From assembly GCA_034440615.1 (NCBI GenBank), contig JAOTOM010002902.1, forward strand, positions 1 to 64,000: a DNA stretch of 64,000 nt, in the 5' to 3' direction. The position numbers and the translations under genes were made by a program. Below the pieces are notes generated by a model, which saw nothing but the letters and a program-made list of their open reading frames with translations, was not told the DNA's origin and did no database searches. This DNA comes from Ashinkailepas kermadecensis. Its lineage: Eukaryota; Arthropoda; Thecostraca; Neolepadidae. Shown here in pieces: positions 1 through 10,317 of this stretch (positions are counted from its first letter, which is position 1; the number at the start of each line of letters is the position of its first letter).

Positions 1-872
1 AGCTGCCTGTTGAGCGTGGAAGGTCTCTGGGTGAGCCTTCCGCCGGTGTAGCTGCTTACCGGTTTTCGTGGAAAAGGTTCCCGTCGCGGTCCTCACAGAG
101 AACGGTACTCTGGAGGGCACTTCCCGGGTCCGGTCGGGTCAAAAGTTCAGTCTCCTCCGGTTCGGCGGTATTTAAACCACTCGAGAGCCGGCTTGCGCTA
201 TTACGTATTGGACCAGAGATATACGGCTTGACGGGTGGCAACCCGACTACCTTATACCGTCTCGCTGTTAGCCTGCTCCCCTGTTAGGGGAAGCAGTTAC
301 TAGCGGTTACCACTTACAGGTGGGGAGTCTGCTCTGGTCTGGGATTTAACTCCCAGACCTTCGACCACCATGTAGGAGGGTCATGAGTTCCCTGCCGTTC
401 ATCCCATGCTTGGATGAATTTCTTCATCCAAGCGCGAGTAAAACGGCTTTTTGTTGTTTTTTTATGTTATTTCACATGGACAAGGTAACATACATGACAC
501 ACCAACAACACAGAAACACTACAGAAGGCGCTGTAATTCGTCCCAATTTATATCCCGCTGGGACTAGCGGACTCTCTCCCTTGCAGCCCTGGCCTCAGCC
601 TCACGGCGTGATATCGGGGATGCCCGCCTGGGGTATCCGTTCTAGTCGACTTCTTGTACATTTTCCATATCTAATAGGTGTATTCCACGGCTTTCAGTGT
701 TACCATCATGAGATCTTGGTTTGACAAGCCGGTTTTCTTAAGGTTTGAGGCCGAAGATGTGGACCATTCTCCCCGCCAGTTCAAGGTGATGGACCCGTAT
801 GTGACGAGGGCGTTGGAGGGATCTGTTAGCTCGGGCGATAAGGTAGTCTGATCGCGTGATCCAGTGTGGCCA
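1..872. other. Unassigned sequence
   Basis: No convincing coding region. The text around 764-800 (beginning CCGCCAGTTCAA) resembles 12108-12130, so parts may be remnants of one dispersed element. The only structural feature I see is a perfect 11-bp inverted repeat with a 4-nt loop at 408-433. Short open frames here have no recognisable motif. Confidence 0.4.
408..433. repeat. Perfect 11-bp stem hairpin
   Basis: GCTTGGATGAA is followed by TTTC and the exact reverse complement TTCATCCAAGC. It stands alone in unassigned sequence. A remnant of a transposable-element end is one possibility; nothing shows a function. Confidence 0.6.
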
Positions 873-1172
873 GGCTGTGGTCAACCTCACTGCTGCACCC
901 TGGCGGGGAAGTCGCACCTGTTGTCAGCCTCACCTGCTGTACCCTGGCGGGGAAGTCACACCTGTGGTCAGCCTCACCTGCTGCACCCTGGCGGGGGAAG
1001 TCACACCTGTGGTCAACCTCACTGCTGCACCCTGGCGGGAAGTCGCACCTGTTGTCATCCTCACCTGCTGCCCCTGGTTGGGAAAGTCACACCTGTGGTC
1101 AGCCTCACCTGCTGCCCCCTGGCGGGGAAGTCACACCTGTGGTCAGCCCCACCTGCTGCACCCTGGCGGGTC
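873..1172. repeat. 45-bp minisatellite, about 6.5 copies
   Basis: A GC-rich unit of about 45 bp is repeated head to tail; recurring words are CCTGGCGGGGAAGTC, ACACCTGTGGTCA and CTCACCTGCTGC. Successive CCTGGCGG words fall near 899, 944 and 989. Units differ by point changes and 1-2 nt indels. The period is a multiple of three, so several frames stay open across it, but nothing suggests a real protein. Confidence 0.9.
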
Positions 1173-2219
1173 ATCACGTCTACAGCTTGCAACACTTACA
1201 AGTCGGCTGACACTTTTGCACAGCGTATTGTATTTAGATGACCTCTCTCTGACGAGACTAAGGCGAGCCTACGCTGTTCAGCGCGACAAACTAAACGGGG
1301 AATGATGTCCAGTGGGAGGGACAATTGTCCTCCCGACTTCTGCCATGACTTCTACAAAAGCCTGAGCTCACCCTGCATCACTTGCTGGCCTCCCCAATGC
1401 TAGTGAGATGTCTGATATGTTCCCCACGGGCACTGAGTTATCAGCAAGTGTGCTGATTCTCAGCGATCGAACGGTCCCATGCCGATTTTCCCCTGCTATC
1501 CTGCCGCCTGAGTCGGCGCCGTGAGTCTCGTTCCAACCTGCAAACAACTGCTCAACGGCGAGCGGCCGTGGATTAACGGCCGGCCCAAGTCATTTGACTG
1601 GCTCACGTTTCTGAGTGCAGCGGCGTTGGCGGCGGCCGCCTGCTCCTCCATCTGCTCCTGGAGACCGGGAAGTGTCCCGGAACACGACGGCGCGGATCAC
1701 GTTCTTCACGCTGTCGTCGGGCCAGGTGCCCAGCATGATCCGCTGCGGCCGGCCTCGACCTTGCGGGGCGCATCTCTGCCGGCCGGTCACGTCAGGTCAC
1801 GTCAGGTCACGTCAGAGAGGTCGCACGACACCACACCACAGCACACCACAGCCAGGTCAGAGGGGTCACACCACACCACACCGCAGCCAGGTCAGCGGGG
1901 TCAGATCATGACTAGGTCAGCGAGGGATGCACGATAGTTGGACCAGGTTCAACATGGGTCACAGCAACACACTGGGAATCGATCGTAGTTCGGAATGTAC
2001 ATGCACATGGCGATTTGCAGCGCATCCACCGGAGGCTGCGGCAAACATAATGGTTAACACAAAACTCCGCGCACACGCCTCTGGACAGCTCTATCCTCTC
2101 CCCACCTGCACAGAGGCACGGATACCACTATTAGGTGTCGCGAGAATGAATCGCGCTGGCATCCCCACCATGGCAACTAATTTCACCTACGATAGATATT
2201 TCCTAGCGACAGCCAAGTA
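1173..2219. other. Unassigned, with short GTCA-rich repeats
   Basis: No gene recognised. At about 1785-1815 a 10-bp unit (GGTCACGTCA) is repeated three times, followed to about 1920 by two imperfect copies of a longer CACCACA/CCAGGTCAG-containing unit. The TGACGT/ACGTCA core looks like a CREB/ATF site, but I treat it as incidental to the repeat. Confidence 0.4.
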
Positions 2220-2955
2220 GGGAAACACACTTCCAGAGCTCTTCAAGGCAGAAGCACTGCAATTACTGGAATCCTATCGATGTTACCCCAGAATCAATAC
2301 TGATGGTTCCAAAACAATGACTGGAACTGGCTGCGCATTTGCATACGGAACGGTCGCTAGATCTTTTACTTTACCACCCCATGCATTTGTGTATACTGCG
2401 GAATTGGTGGCGATCATTAAAGCTTTGTTTTATTGAGGTTGGAGACAAATATTTCAATGTCATCGTAACACTCATTGAGTAGCCTTATGGGCCTACAATC
2501 TTTTTACCCATCCAACCAACTTCTTCGGGAGGTTTTAGCTCGCATGACATCAATGAGCAGACCTGGTAAAAGGATTGCCCTCTGCTGGGTAACTAGCCAT
2601 ACCGTTATCACTGGTAACGAGCTAGCCGATGCTGCTGCAAAGCGAGCCGCGCAGGATCGTTGGACTCGATCCTTGCCTCTTCCCATAAGGGATTTCTACT
2701 GGAAGTATATGTTTTACTCCAAGAAAAGTAGCAAACCAGTTGGAATTACCAGGTTCCAAACAAGCTCCGATATATCAAACAAGTTTTGGTACCATGGCCG
2801 TCGTCGCTGAAAAAGTGTAGGAGGGAAGATATAATTTTGGCACGACTGCGAACAGGGCACACTTGCGCTACACACAGACACTTTCTGATCAAGGAGGAAA
2901 AACCACTCTGTTCTCGATATGACTCGCATATCACAGTCCGTCTCATACTGATTGA
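2220..2955 (+). pseudogene. LINE RNase H and C-terminal remnant
   Basis: Decayed C-terminal part of a non-LTR retrotransposon polyprotein. Its RNase H would degrade the RNA strand during target-primed reverse transcription. Visible are INTDGSK with the first catalytic Asp (about 2290-2310), YTAELVAI (about 2395), then after frameshifts and an in-frame TGA, CWVTSHTVITGNELADAA (about 2583-2640). A C-terminal arm reading ARLRTGHTCATHRHF runs to about 2950. The order and spacing match the RNase H region of I-type LINEs, and it resembles the fragment at 12683-13297 in the same window. Truncated at both ends and non-functional. Confidence 0.75.
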
Positions 2956-3252
2956 TGAATGAATGAATTTCATTTGATGAATATGATGAATTTTGAATTT
3001 CCCGCGCGCTCTGATGAATTTCTTCACTTTGACTTTCAGAGCACTGGGCAGAAATCACATCGCGTCAACACCGACCTTGGCCATCGCGATGCTATGATTT
3101 AATTAGTCAGTCGGATTCCCTGGTCCGCGCCAGTTCTGAGTTACTTCTTAGTTGCCGAACGACGTGGTTGTTATTCAATAGCAGGCGGCACAAGTTTCCA
3201 GCCATCTGAAGTAGAACATGAAATTGGCCGCGGGCTATCACGACGTAGCAAT

Positions 3253-3477
3253 TCAGGAAATATTGGTGGCGTCTCGGTGATCTCGTCGTCTAGCATTGTA
3301 CACCAGCTGTGCTACCGTGGCACCATGCCGGCGGTAAAAAGTCATTGCCGCGGCCTCCTGGGTTCCTGTTTTATGTGTATCTGCAAGGTCGGCAGCTGTT
3401 ACTGTATGGAACCTTCTCGAAATGTTTCCTCTGATTGCATTCTGATAGTCTGTTTCTTCGGGGAATACACCTACCAC
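3253..3477 (-). pseudogene. Tyrosine recombinase family A, C-terminal exon
   Basis: The minus strand encodes about 74 residues ending ...QLVYNARRRDHRDATNIS. It contains THKTGTQEAAAMTFYRR, which fits the second catalytic box of tyrosine recombinases, with the Tyr of TFYRR as candidate nucleophile. A possible acceptor, TCGGTGGTAG, precedes GTGTATTCCCC. It lies just downstream, in transcript order, of the Arg-box exon at 3534-3836. The order Arg box, Lys turn, Tyr box is that of integrases of this class. The exact splice is unresolved. Family membership is inferred from motif order, not from an alignment. Confidence 0.5.
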
Positions 3478-3533
3478 CGAAAACTGATAGGGCTAAAGGC
3501 CCGGGAGGAGTTAGCCGGCGGTATGCGTGTTTG

Positions 3534-3836
3534 CTAGCACAGGTTGTAGTTTCCTTGCAAAGTACGTAGCCGATCTTTCGTCTCCTTTGTCAGTACTATT
3601 GTCGTGCTTCCAGTTGCCTTCACGTTTTTCCCTCCTAGATGGTTCAATGTATGCACTTTTTCCACTGGATGATATTTGCGAGCGTTAAACTCTGCTACGG
3701 TCAACTGTGACCAAATGCCTGTCCGGTGTCCAACAAGTACTGCGAGTGTTATGTACAAAACCTGTCCGTACTTGACCGCAAGGAGCCGCATGGCTTCTGT
3801 GCCAAGTGGCGGCGGTGTCATGGTCATGTTAAGCAT
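3534..3836 (-). pseudogene. Tyrosine recombinase family A, Arg-box exon
   Basis: The minus strand reads MRLLAVKYGQVLYITLAVLVGHRTG and on (motif quoted in part), then WSQLTVAEFNAR and a basic stretch GGKNVKATGSTTIVLT, ending at a TAG at 3534. Hydrophobic helix, GHRTG, then a Lys-containing turn before a beta strand is the arrangement of the first catalytic Arg and the Lys of tyrosine recombinase/Crypton-type proteins. A possible acceptor, TTGGCACAG, lies just before AAGCCATGCGG. The upstream exon of the same gene appears to be at 9194-9430, now separated by a 5.1-kb transposon. It is a relative of, not a recent copy of, family C at 18-40 kb. Confidence 0.6.
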
Positions 3837-4084
3837 TCAATTCATGCCAGCGGCATGTCTGCTGGATCGTTCTTCCGGATTTAGTATGTTTTCATTTTAG
3901 GCTTAGTCTACTTTGCTTGCCTTGTGCATCGGAATATAGTGCCTTCCATTCTGTAGCACGTTCTTGGCCATATCAGCGAGACATAACAGTTGTCCCCCAC
4001 ACTGTAGTCAAACCGTCGCTAATGAAGAATATATTGCCTCTTGTAGTGCTGGCGAGGCACCTTACTGCTACCACCATTAACTGC

Positions 4085-4091
4085 CCATAAG
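4085..4091. repeat. Target duplication CCATAAG, left copy
   Basis: The same 7 bases occur at 9187-9193, immediately outside the other end of the element. Removing the element and one copy joins the flanking minus-strand reading frame. Confidence 0.8.
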
Positions 4092-4262
4092 TAGGGTGGT
4101 GACTTAATTTGAAATGTTGGTCACTCGCATCTCAAAATGTGCTCTGAACGATTGTGATCGAAAGTACATAGAGCATTTTGTTTAAAAAATGGGGCATATG
4201 GTATGAACATGGCCTTCGAATGAAACCATGTTCCCCCAAAAACATACATTCTCCCTAATAGA
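4092..4262 (+). repeat. Left terminal inverted repeat of 5.1-kb transposon
   Basis: Pairs with 9017-9186. The outermost 15 bases differ from the partner at only a few positions; identity falls in the middle and rises again in the inner GAATGAAACCATGTT block. Confidence 0.75.
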
Positions 4263-5473
4263 ATCTCCATAAAATGTTATCCAATGTTCAAACTGTAATA
4301 TTGTATGCATACAGGTATATCGGTGCCAACTTATATCTCCATGCTTCACTTACGTTTGGAAAAATTAGCCGAAAACCGTAAAAAACGTGAAAATGGTTCG
4401 AATTCATTTGTTTGTGGTGATAGTTGAGCAAAAGGTACACGGTTACATTTAGTATGCTAAAATAATATTTCATTTTAAGTAACCGGGTTATAAGCAGAAT
4501 CCCAATAAATATTATAAATGAGTGAAGTTATATACTTCTTAGTATTCATTTCAACATATTTTGCCTTATGAAGTGCGACGTTTAAGGCCACAAACTGAAA
4601 TAACAGTGTTCGATAATTATTTTTTGCACGTAGCAGTCAGCTGTTGACAGAGTGTTTGGTGCCGTTGCCATGGTTGCCTAGGCCATGTTGTCTGCAAACT
4701 TGGTGTGGATATTCCTCGCCGCTGCTCATATTCGGCTCCTAGGTGATTAACCACGTTATAAATTTTGTCAAATGAAGTAAAACCAGACTCCAACAAATTA
4801 TAGCAGACAGCAAGCAGGTTTACATCCTTCATGCGTACCTACAGCGCCATTAAACTGCCGTTTCACCACATTGTGCTGCTGGCGTTGCGCTGCTCGGCGC
4901 CAGCGTAATTTACCTAAGTTACCTGCTGACGGTTCCAATTGCAATGGCTTAGTTTGCTCCATAAATTATCTCTCCGATGAAAACCGACTTGCTTTCCGCT
5001 GGCAAGTGTCTCTAAATGTGCACAAAACGATGGGGGGGGGCCGTCGGCGGCGCCACTAAGGCAAGCGTGGGCGCCATGGTCCAGAGGGGCGAACAAATGA
5101 GAGCGGTGGGCTCCTATGGCCAGGTGGGCATCTACGGCGCCCACCTGACCTGCGTCTAGCTACCGTGTCGCGCGTATAATCAATCACCAACCTTTGCACA
5201 GTTAACACCAAATACGTGATATTGTTCACCATTTCGGAAGCAGATGCCCATGTGTGGTTCTGTCTTCAACTACGCGTTTATTTGCTGTTTATTGTCGTGT
5301 TTTACTCTATTTTACTTCTGTTTATCCTTTTATCGTCTTACTTCTCCCCTTTATCTCATGCCTCCCTGGTCCATACATTTCCGTTTCGGAACATTCATAG
5401 GTACATTTCCATCTTGCCAAGATCCCTTCCGCATTCCCAGCCGCTTTGTCTCTTTTCAGGCCGGTAATTCGTC

Positions 5474-8246
5474 ATGAGGGAGGTCCGGTCGCTGACGGTG
5501 AAAACTTTGGACACCGAGACCTACGGAGAGCGTCATGAGTTCACGCCAGGCCTGCTTCCCATCGAGAAGGAGATCATCGAGCTTATGCTAGCTCACGCTC
5601 GCCCCCGCGCTGGCCAGCAGACTCTACGTCGTGACGAGGCAGCTGCGCTAATCGCCGACGGAGTCACAGAGCACTACACCTGGTGCAACATCTACACCAA
5701 GACCAGGACAAACATTAAGAACATGATCTTGAAGCTCTTCGACGAGTTCTCCACCCTGATCAAAACGAGGACAAACCGAAGAACCGAGTCCCGGCTGGAG
5801 AACCACGTCAAGCCCTTCAACAACCGGGTCAAGACGACTCTCTTCGAAGCAGCCACCAACGACCGGGAGGCGATCAAGAAGCAGGAGGCTCTGTGCGGGG
5901 TCAAGATGACGGAAGAGGAGAAAGCATTTCGACAAGATCAACGAACCGAGAGGAAAATGTTCTGTGACGCGGTGGTTCACAGAAAGTGGGAGAAAATGAT
6001 GCAGAGGAGAGAGAGGACTGAGGCGGGGATGGCCAAGTTCAGTGAAAAGGAAAAGAGGGGGATGGTGGCGTCAGACAGGCAGAGCCCGGCTGAGGGTGAC
6101 GAGGCTGATACTGACGAGCCGAGCACGCTGACGAGCGCTGAAGCAGTCGAGACTACCATCGAGTACGAAGCGGACGAACCAAAAATGAAGAGGAGGCGTG
6201 TGTTTGGCCTGAGAGGAGCTGACACGGATCTGCCTCAGCACTGGCAGCACATCCGCACTAGCGAGCGCAAGGTTAGACCAGAGTACTACCGAGTGGTGGA
6301 CAAGCTCATGTCGAGTTCTCACATGTCACTCGCGCAGGCCACAGCGGCCGTGGTGGAGGTCGGCAGAAACATGTTCAACCTCAAGTGGAAGTACCACGAT
6401 GACGACGAGCAAGTGATTGAGGTGGACACCGCACCTCACAAGAAGAACAACATAACAATGAGCAAGGCCATTGAAGCCTCTACACTCTCAAAGATCGTCC
6501 AAGAGATGCTCGACTCGGAGGACAGGGCCACCATCACCTACCACGACGACGGCAGCAGGACACAGGGAACCGGAGCCTACTCGGTGCAAGGAATCACTGC
6601 CAAGGGGCAGTACTACGCTCTTCCAACCCTCAAGATCGCCGCTGAGACGAGGGAGAACTTGGCAGATCTAAAGATGGCCGTCCTGTCTATGCTCGCCGTC
6701 TGTGGAGGGGTGACAAAGGAGTGCCTGTGGGAAAAGGTGGACTTTGTCATGACAGACAGCGTCAGTCACAACATGGGCGTAGCCGACATCGTCGCCCAGA
6801 AGCTGGAGGTGAGCCACATCCCTGACCACCTGCTGTGCCACGTGCATCCCAGCCTGATGTTCAACAGGGAGCTCTGCAAGTTCTGGAGTGACGTAGACAG
6901 CAGCATCGGGCCACACACGATCTTCGCTGGATTTGCCATCACGATCGGGAATCCGCAGGTGTCGGTGACGGAGAACTGGCTGGATTGCCTCCTCCGGCTG
7001 GTCTCGCACGACTTCGACCACAAGCAGTGGAACAAGGCGGAGATGTTCGACATGTACCTAGGACACAAGAAGAACCCGGCGATGAGACTGCAGAAGGAGA
7101 GGTTCAACTCACTGGTCTACAGCTGCGCAGTGGCATTGTACCTGGACCAGGACGTCACAGACTTCCTGCTCAAGTTCCAGACCATCACCAACCAGCTGGC
7201 CTGCATCGTGAGATGCTTTGAGCAGCTGGACTACGTGCGGGTCCTGGCCGCCGTCGGCGTGGCAATCGGCGTCCACCTGGTGGAGCCGTTTGTGTCGCTC
7301 ACGTCCAGCAGCTCCACCACCTACGCCGATATCAGGGAGGCCTTCCCGCAGCTGTACGTAGATCTCACCACGACGCCGGCGGAGAACCTGTTGACCCTCT
7401 CCAAACCAGCCTTCTCCTTCACCAGCGAAGAGAGGTTCCAGCAGGTGCTGTACCCCGAGGACCTGTTGAAGCCAGCTGAGGCCGTCCTCCAGAGCCACAA
7501 GCAGGATGCCTGCCGAGTCCTGAAGATGCTTCTCGCTTACATCGCAGCCGGTTGGTCAAGGCAACGGGGAGACGTCTTCCAGTTCGGAGCAGACGCAGAT
7601 CCGGAGGCCCCTAATCGGCTGGACAAGATGGACGAGGGCAAGCTCGCAGGTGCGCTGATCAACAATCTCGACCCTGAGCGCTCAGTCGGCACGGTCAACT
7701 ATGGGCTGAAGATGAGGGGATCGGAGAAACTGGAGGCTGTCAGCAGAGCCCACGTGAAGGCAAGGGGAGCTGCTCTGATCGAGGGTGTGCAGATGGACGC
7801 TTGCTTTAAAAAAACTGGTGAAGAAAGACGGAAAACTTCCGCAGATTCTAGAGGCGTGGGGCACGAAACAAAGAGAGCTGAAGGAGGAGGGGTTGGGTGA
7901 GAAGGAGGCGACGAACATCTCGGTGGATCGGCAGAGGAACGCAGACCTGGCAAGCCTGCGTGCTCTCGGCGGACCGTTCACCGAGGTTGAGGAGGTGGAG
8001 GCGTACATGGCCCGCGACATCAGCGGCAAGGAGAAAAACAGCCGGCTGTATCTCGAGATCAGGCACGCGCGAAGTTGCTGCCTGATCTACCCGAAGGCAG
8101 CAAGCATCTTCAGACTGAAGAGGAACTTCAGGAACCTGACCACCGAAAAGTACGCACGTAACCTGTGTGTGTATCTGGCGAAAATCACCTGCCGCGCTGA
8201 CGTGAACATCTCCGACTTCAGCGAAGCTCTGAGCAGGATGGTTTGA
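5474..8246 (+). pseudogene. Putative transposase of 5.1-kb element (one frameshift)
   Basis: ATG at 5474 opens a frame that runs past 7800. At a run of seven A (7808-7814) the sensible reading moves by one base and continues to TGA at 8244-8246, about 920 residues in total. Six A would keep a single frame. A strong acceptor (TTTGTCTCTTTTCAG, ending 5459) just upstream suggests a spliced 5' UTR. Residues about 1-200 are basic and charged with coiled-coil character; a KMKRRRVFG basic patch could be a nuclear signal. Then come TYHDDGSRTQGTG and DFVMTDSVSHN, an arrangement like the first two acidic positions of an RNase H-fold nuclease, followed by a Cys/His-containing helical region (CHVHPS, NQLACIVRCFEQL, GVHLVEP). 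I recognise no named family. Transposase is inferred from size, TIRs and position. Confidence 0.6.
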
Positions 8247-9016
8247 GTCAGACCTATCGGGCGACGAGAGGTCAGCTGCGGACCCAGTCGCCAAAGAGCA
8301 TCGTGGAGCAGCCCGCCACCGGACCGACCGAGTTCCTGTGGAGTGTGGAGAGTGGAGCGCGTAGAGAGTCACCAATCGACGCGCTTCTGTGGCGCCACGC
8401 CGTCTTTCAACTAGCCAGCCCGGGAATTCCCACGCTGGGCCGTCCTCGTGTGCGGAGACCCGACGACCGCGGAGGCTCTGGGTGACACGACGACGGACGA
8501 CCTTCTTCTGGCGCCTCAGTCGTCAGCAAGGTCGGTCTTGGTTCTCAATTATGTGATTTCGGCCTTAAATCGTGACAGGAAATACACGGTATAGGCAATA
8601 TTATGCAACTAAGCTATTGTGATTACTAGCTAGCATTTGCGAGCCAAAGCTCTCCTTCCAGTTTCAGATTGTCCGCGATGGATAGTCATTTAGCCATTGA
8701 ACCCAGGCCACTAATCATTTTATTTCAATATCGCTGCAAAAAAAGGCGTTACATTTGTCTTCACAAAGCTAGGGTTAGGTTTCCGTACAAACGCATGAGC
8801 CAATACCGCGGCGGGGCTCACTGTACGTACCGGCGCGACGCGTGCGCCATCTATGGGCATTTTTGTAAGACTGGAATTTTCCGGACATTTTATGGAATTC
8901 CTCAGAAATGAATTGATACAGAGAAACGAAAATTGGTATCTGGCTACTTGTGCTTGATCGTCACAACATATTTACTTTCAGCTTCGGATCAGCCTTACTT
9001 AGTCCGCTTTTAGGCG

Positions 9017-9186
9017 GGAAAATGTATGCTTTTCGGACAAACATGGTTTCATTCAGGGTTCATACCATAAGGACCCGTTTTAGAAAATAAATGTTACTAA
9101 TAAAAAATGATCAGCACATTACGGAGCACCTTTTGAGCTGCGAGTCGCATCAAAAGGTTGAAAATTTAGACTTAGTCACCTCCCTA
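9017..9186 (-). repeat. Right terminal inverted repeat of 5.1-kb transposon
   Basis: Reverse complement aligns with 4092-4262. Immediately outside lies the second copy of the CCATAAG duplication (9187-9193). Confidence 0.75.
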
Positions 9187-9193
9187 CCATAAG

Positions 9194-9430
9194 GCGGTTG
9201 GATTTGCATTGTGTCCTCCATTACCTGCCGTACCTGTCGCAAAGGTTCTGTACGGCTCAATATATACCTCCAATCTGGTACACGAATATTTGCCTTTCGC
9301 AGGATGCGATTAATCACCTTCCTGTACCCGGCACTACTTCGTGTTCCTGTGTCTTTTATGGAATCGGCTGTCCAATCTTCGCAATAATCACCCAGCGTCG
9401 CTATCGATGTCCGTAGATTTGCCGCCTACT
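9194..9430 (-). pseudogene. Tyrosine recombinase family A, upstream exon
   Basis: The minus strand is open from about 9430 (after a TAG that may belong to an intron, with AG ending at the exon edge) through 9194. It reads NLRTSIATLGDYCEDW, then YRKVINRILRKANIRVPDW and LRQVRQVMEDTMQIQPP. The helix-rich character suits an N-terminal core-binding domain upstream of the catalytic exon. Crossing the transposon with one CCATAAG copy, the frame continues as PPYGQLMVVA and meets a possible donor GTAAGG near 4061. This joins it to the exon at 3534-3836, though the splice phase does not match perfectly. Confidence 0.5.
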
Positions 9431-9887
9431 GGCTCGTAGCAGGCATAAGCATTGCAGTCTGCGTAAATAAAAGCAAGCATTACTGAACAATCCTTGCACG
9501 CTAATTATAACACGCTCGCTTGACTAGCGCCGTGTACAACACTGTAACTGCAGCATAACATTTACAGCAATTGCTATATTATCTATAACAGCAATATAAC
9601 ACGCGTTAACAGCACAGCAAATTGAATTAACACATGTAAATAGAATGTTTCTGAACGTGTGGACTAGCGTGTTGCACGCAATTCAATATATAATATTTCG
9701 AAAAGCAGAACAAAAGATGAAGTTAATTACCATGCCGGTTCGTGGCCCATCGCCGAGGAGCGGTAGATCGGTCTTCAATGCCGTGGCGCGACATTCTGGT
9801 AGCGTGGCATCAATAGACGTTCCGACATTCTGATATATGTTACTCAGAACTTCCAGTAGGAGTCGTAGGCGACCGTCTGGGTCAAGT
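9431..9887. other. Unassigned AT-rich sequence
   Basis: No motif or repeat recognised. A possible acceptor, TTTTATTTACGCAG, on the minus strand near 9457 is the only gene-like signal. It may belong to family A. Confidence 0.4.
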
Positions 9888-10172
9888 TCAGTGTTTTAAA
9901 TGTCTCTCAATGTGTTGACGCACGGCTCGACGGAGTTTTGCGTCGTTGGAGGCATTCACGTACGCACCGCAAGTACACTTGCGGGATGTTCGCTTGTCTT
10001 CCTTGATGTAAGTCACTATACTCGTATGAAATTGCGTTATCGGACATGTTTCAGCTCGGCATGAACTTTGCCTATGACGCCCAACCCGGCGGTGTTCTAC
10101 GACCGTACCTGTTGATGAGCACCATAGTCCCTTCGACTTCGTCCATTCTGCTGTTGGCGACCAATACTTCAA
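9888..10172 (-). other. Open frame with Cys/His pairs, possible zinc-finger exon
   Basis: The minus-strand frame ends RKCTCGAYVNAS...RRAVRQHIERHLKH and TGA. It has Cys pairs (CRAETCP, KCTC) before two His (HIERH), a spacing that could be a degenerate zinc finger. By position it could be the N-terminal finger exon of family A, as family C has finger exons 5' of the recombinase. It could equally be the degraded C-terminus of the R2-like element beside it. No start or donor is convincing. Confidence 0.3.
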
Positions 10173-10317
10173 TACACCAATACTGTGTTTTGCGGTGTTC
10201 CGGAGGTACCCTGTACGCCTTCTTGCCGCTCCGCACTCGGTTGTTCTTCACGTTCATAATGATCATCTCGCTCTTGTCGCTCTTGCGATGGCTTATGCCG
10301 CTTTTGTGGGCTTTCCA

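Larger units (their letters stand above)
4092..9186 (+). mobile_element. Complete 5.1-kb DNA transposon with 7-bp TSD
   Basis: Terminal inverted repeats: left 4092-4262 begins TAGGGTGGTGACTTA; right 9017-9186 read on the minus strand begins TAGGGAGGTGACTAA. They align for about 170 bp with indels; shared words include CTCGCA(T/G)CTCAAAA, TATGGTATGAAC, GAATGAAACCATGTT and CATACATT. Direct repeats CCATAAG flank it exactly. Inside is one long plus-strand gene (5474-8246) with a likely 5' UTR intron acceptor. It is inserted in the minus-strand tyrosine recombinase gene A. I cannot assign the superfamily. A 7-bp duplication is uncommon; the Dada group (6-7 bp) is the only one I recall, and I have no further support for it. 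Confidence 0.8.

Noticed and set aside
7805..7818. Programmed -1 frameshift at TTTAAAAAAAC
   Set aside because: The sequence looks slippery, but the shift needed here is +1 (or loss of one A), not -1, so a simple indel fits better.
5648..8375. Several minus-strand frames of 70-175 codons under the 5.1-kb element ORF
   Set aside because: They are antisense shadows of a GC-rich gene; none has a motif or independent start context.
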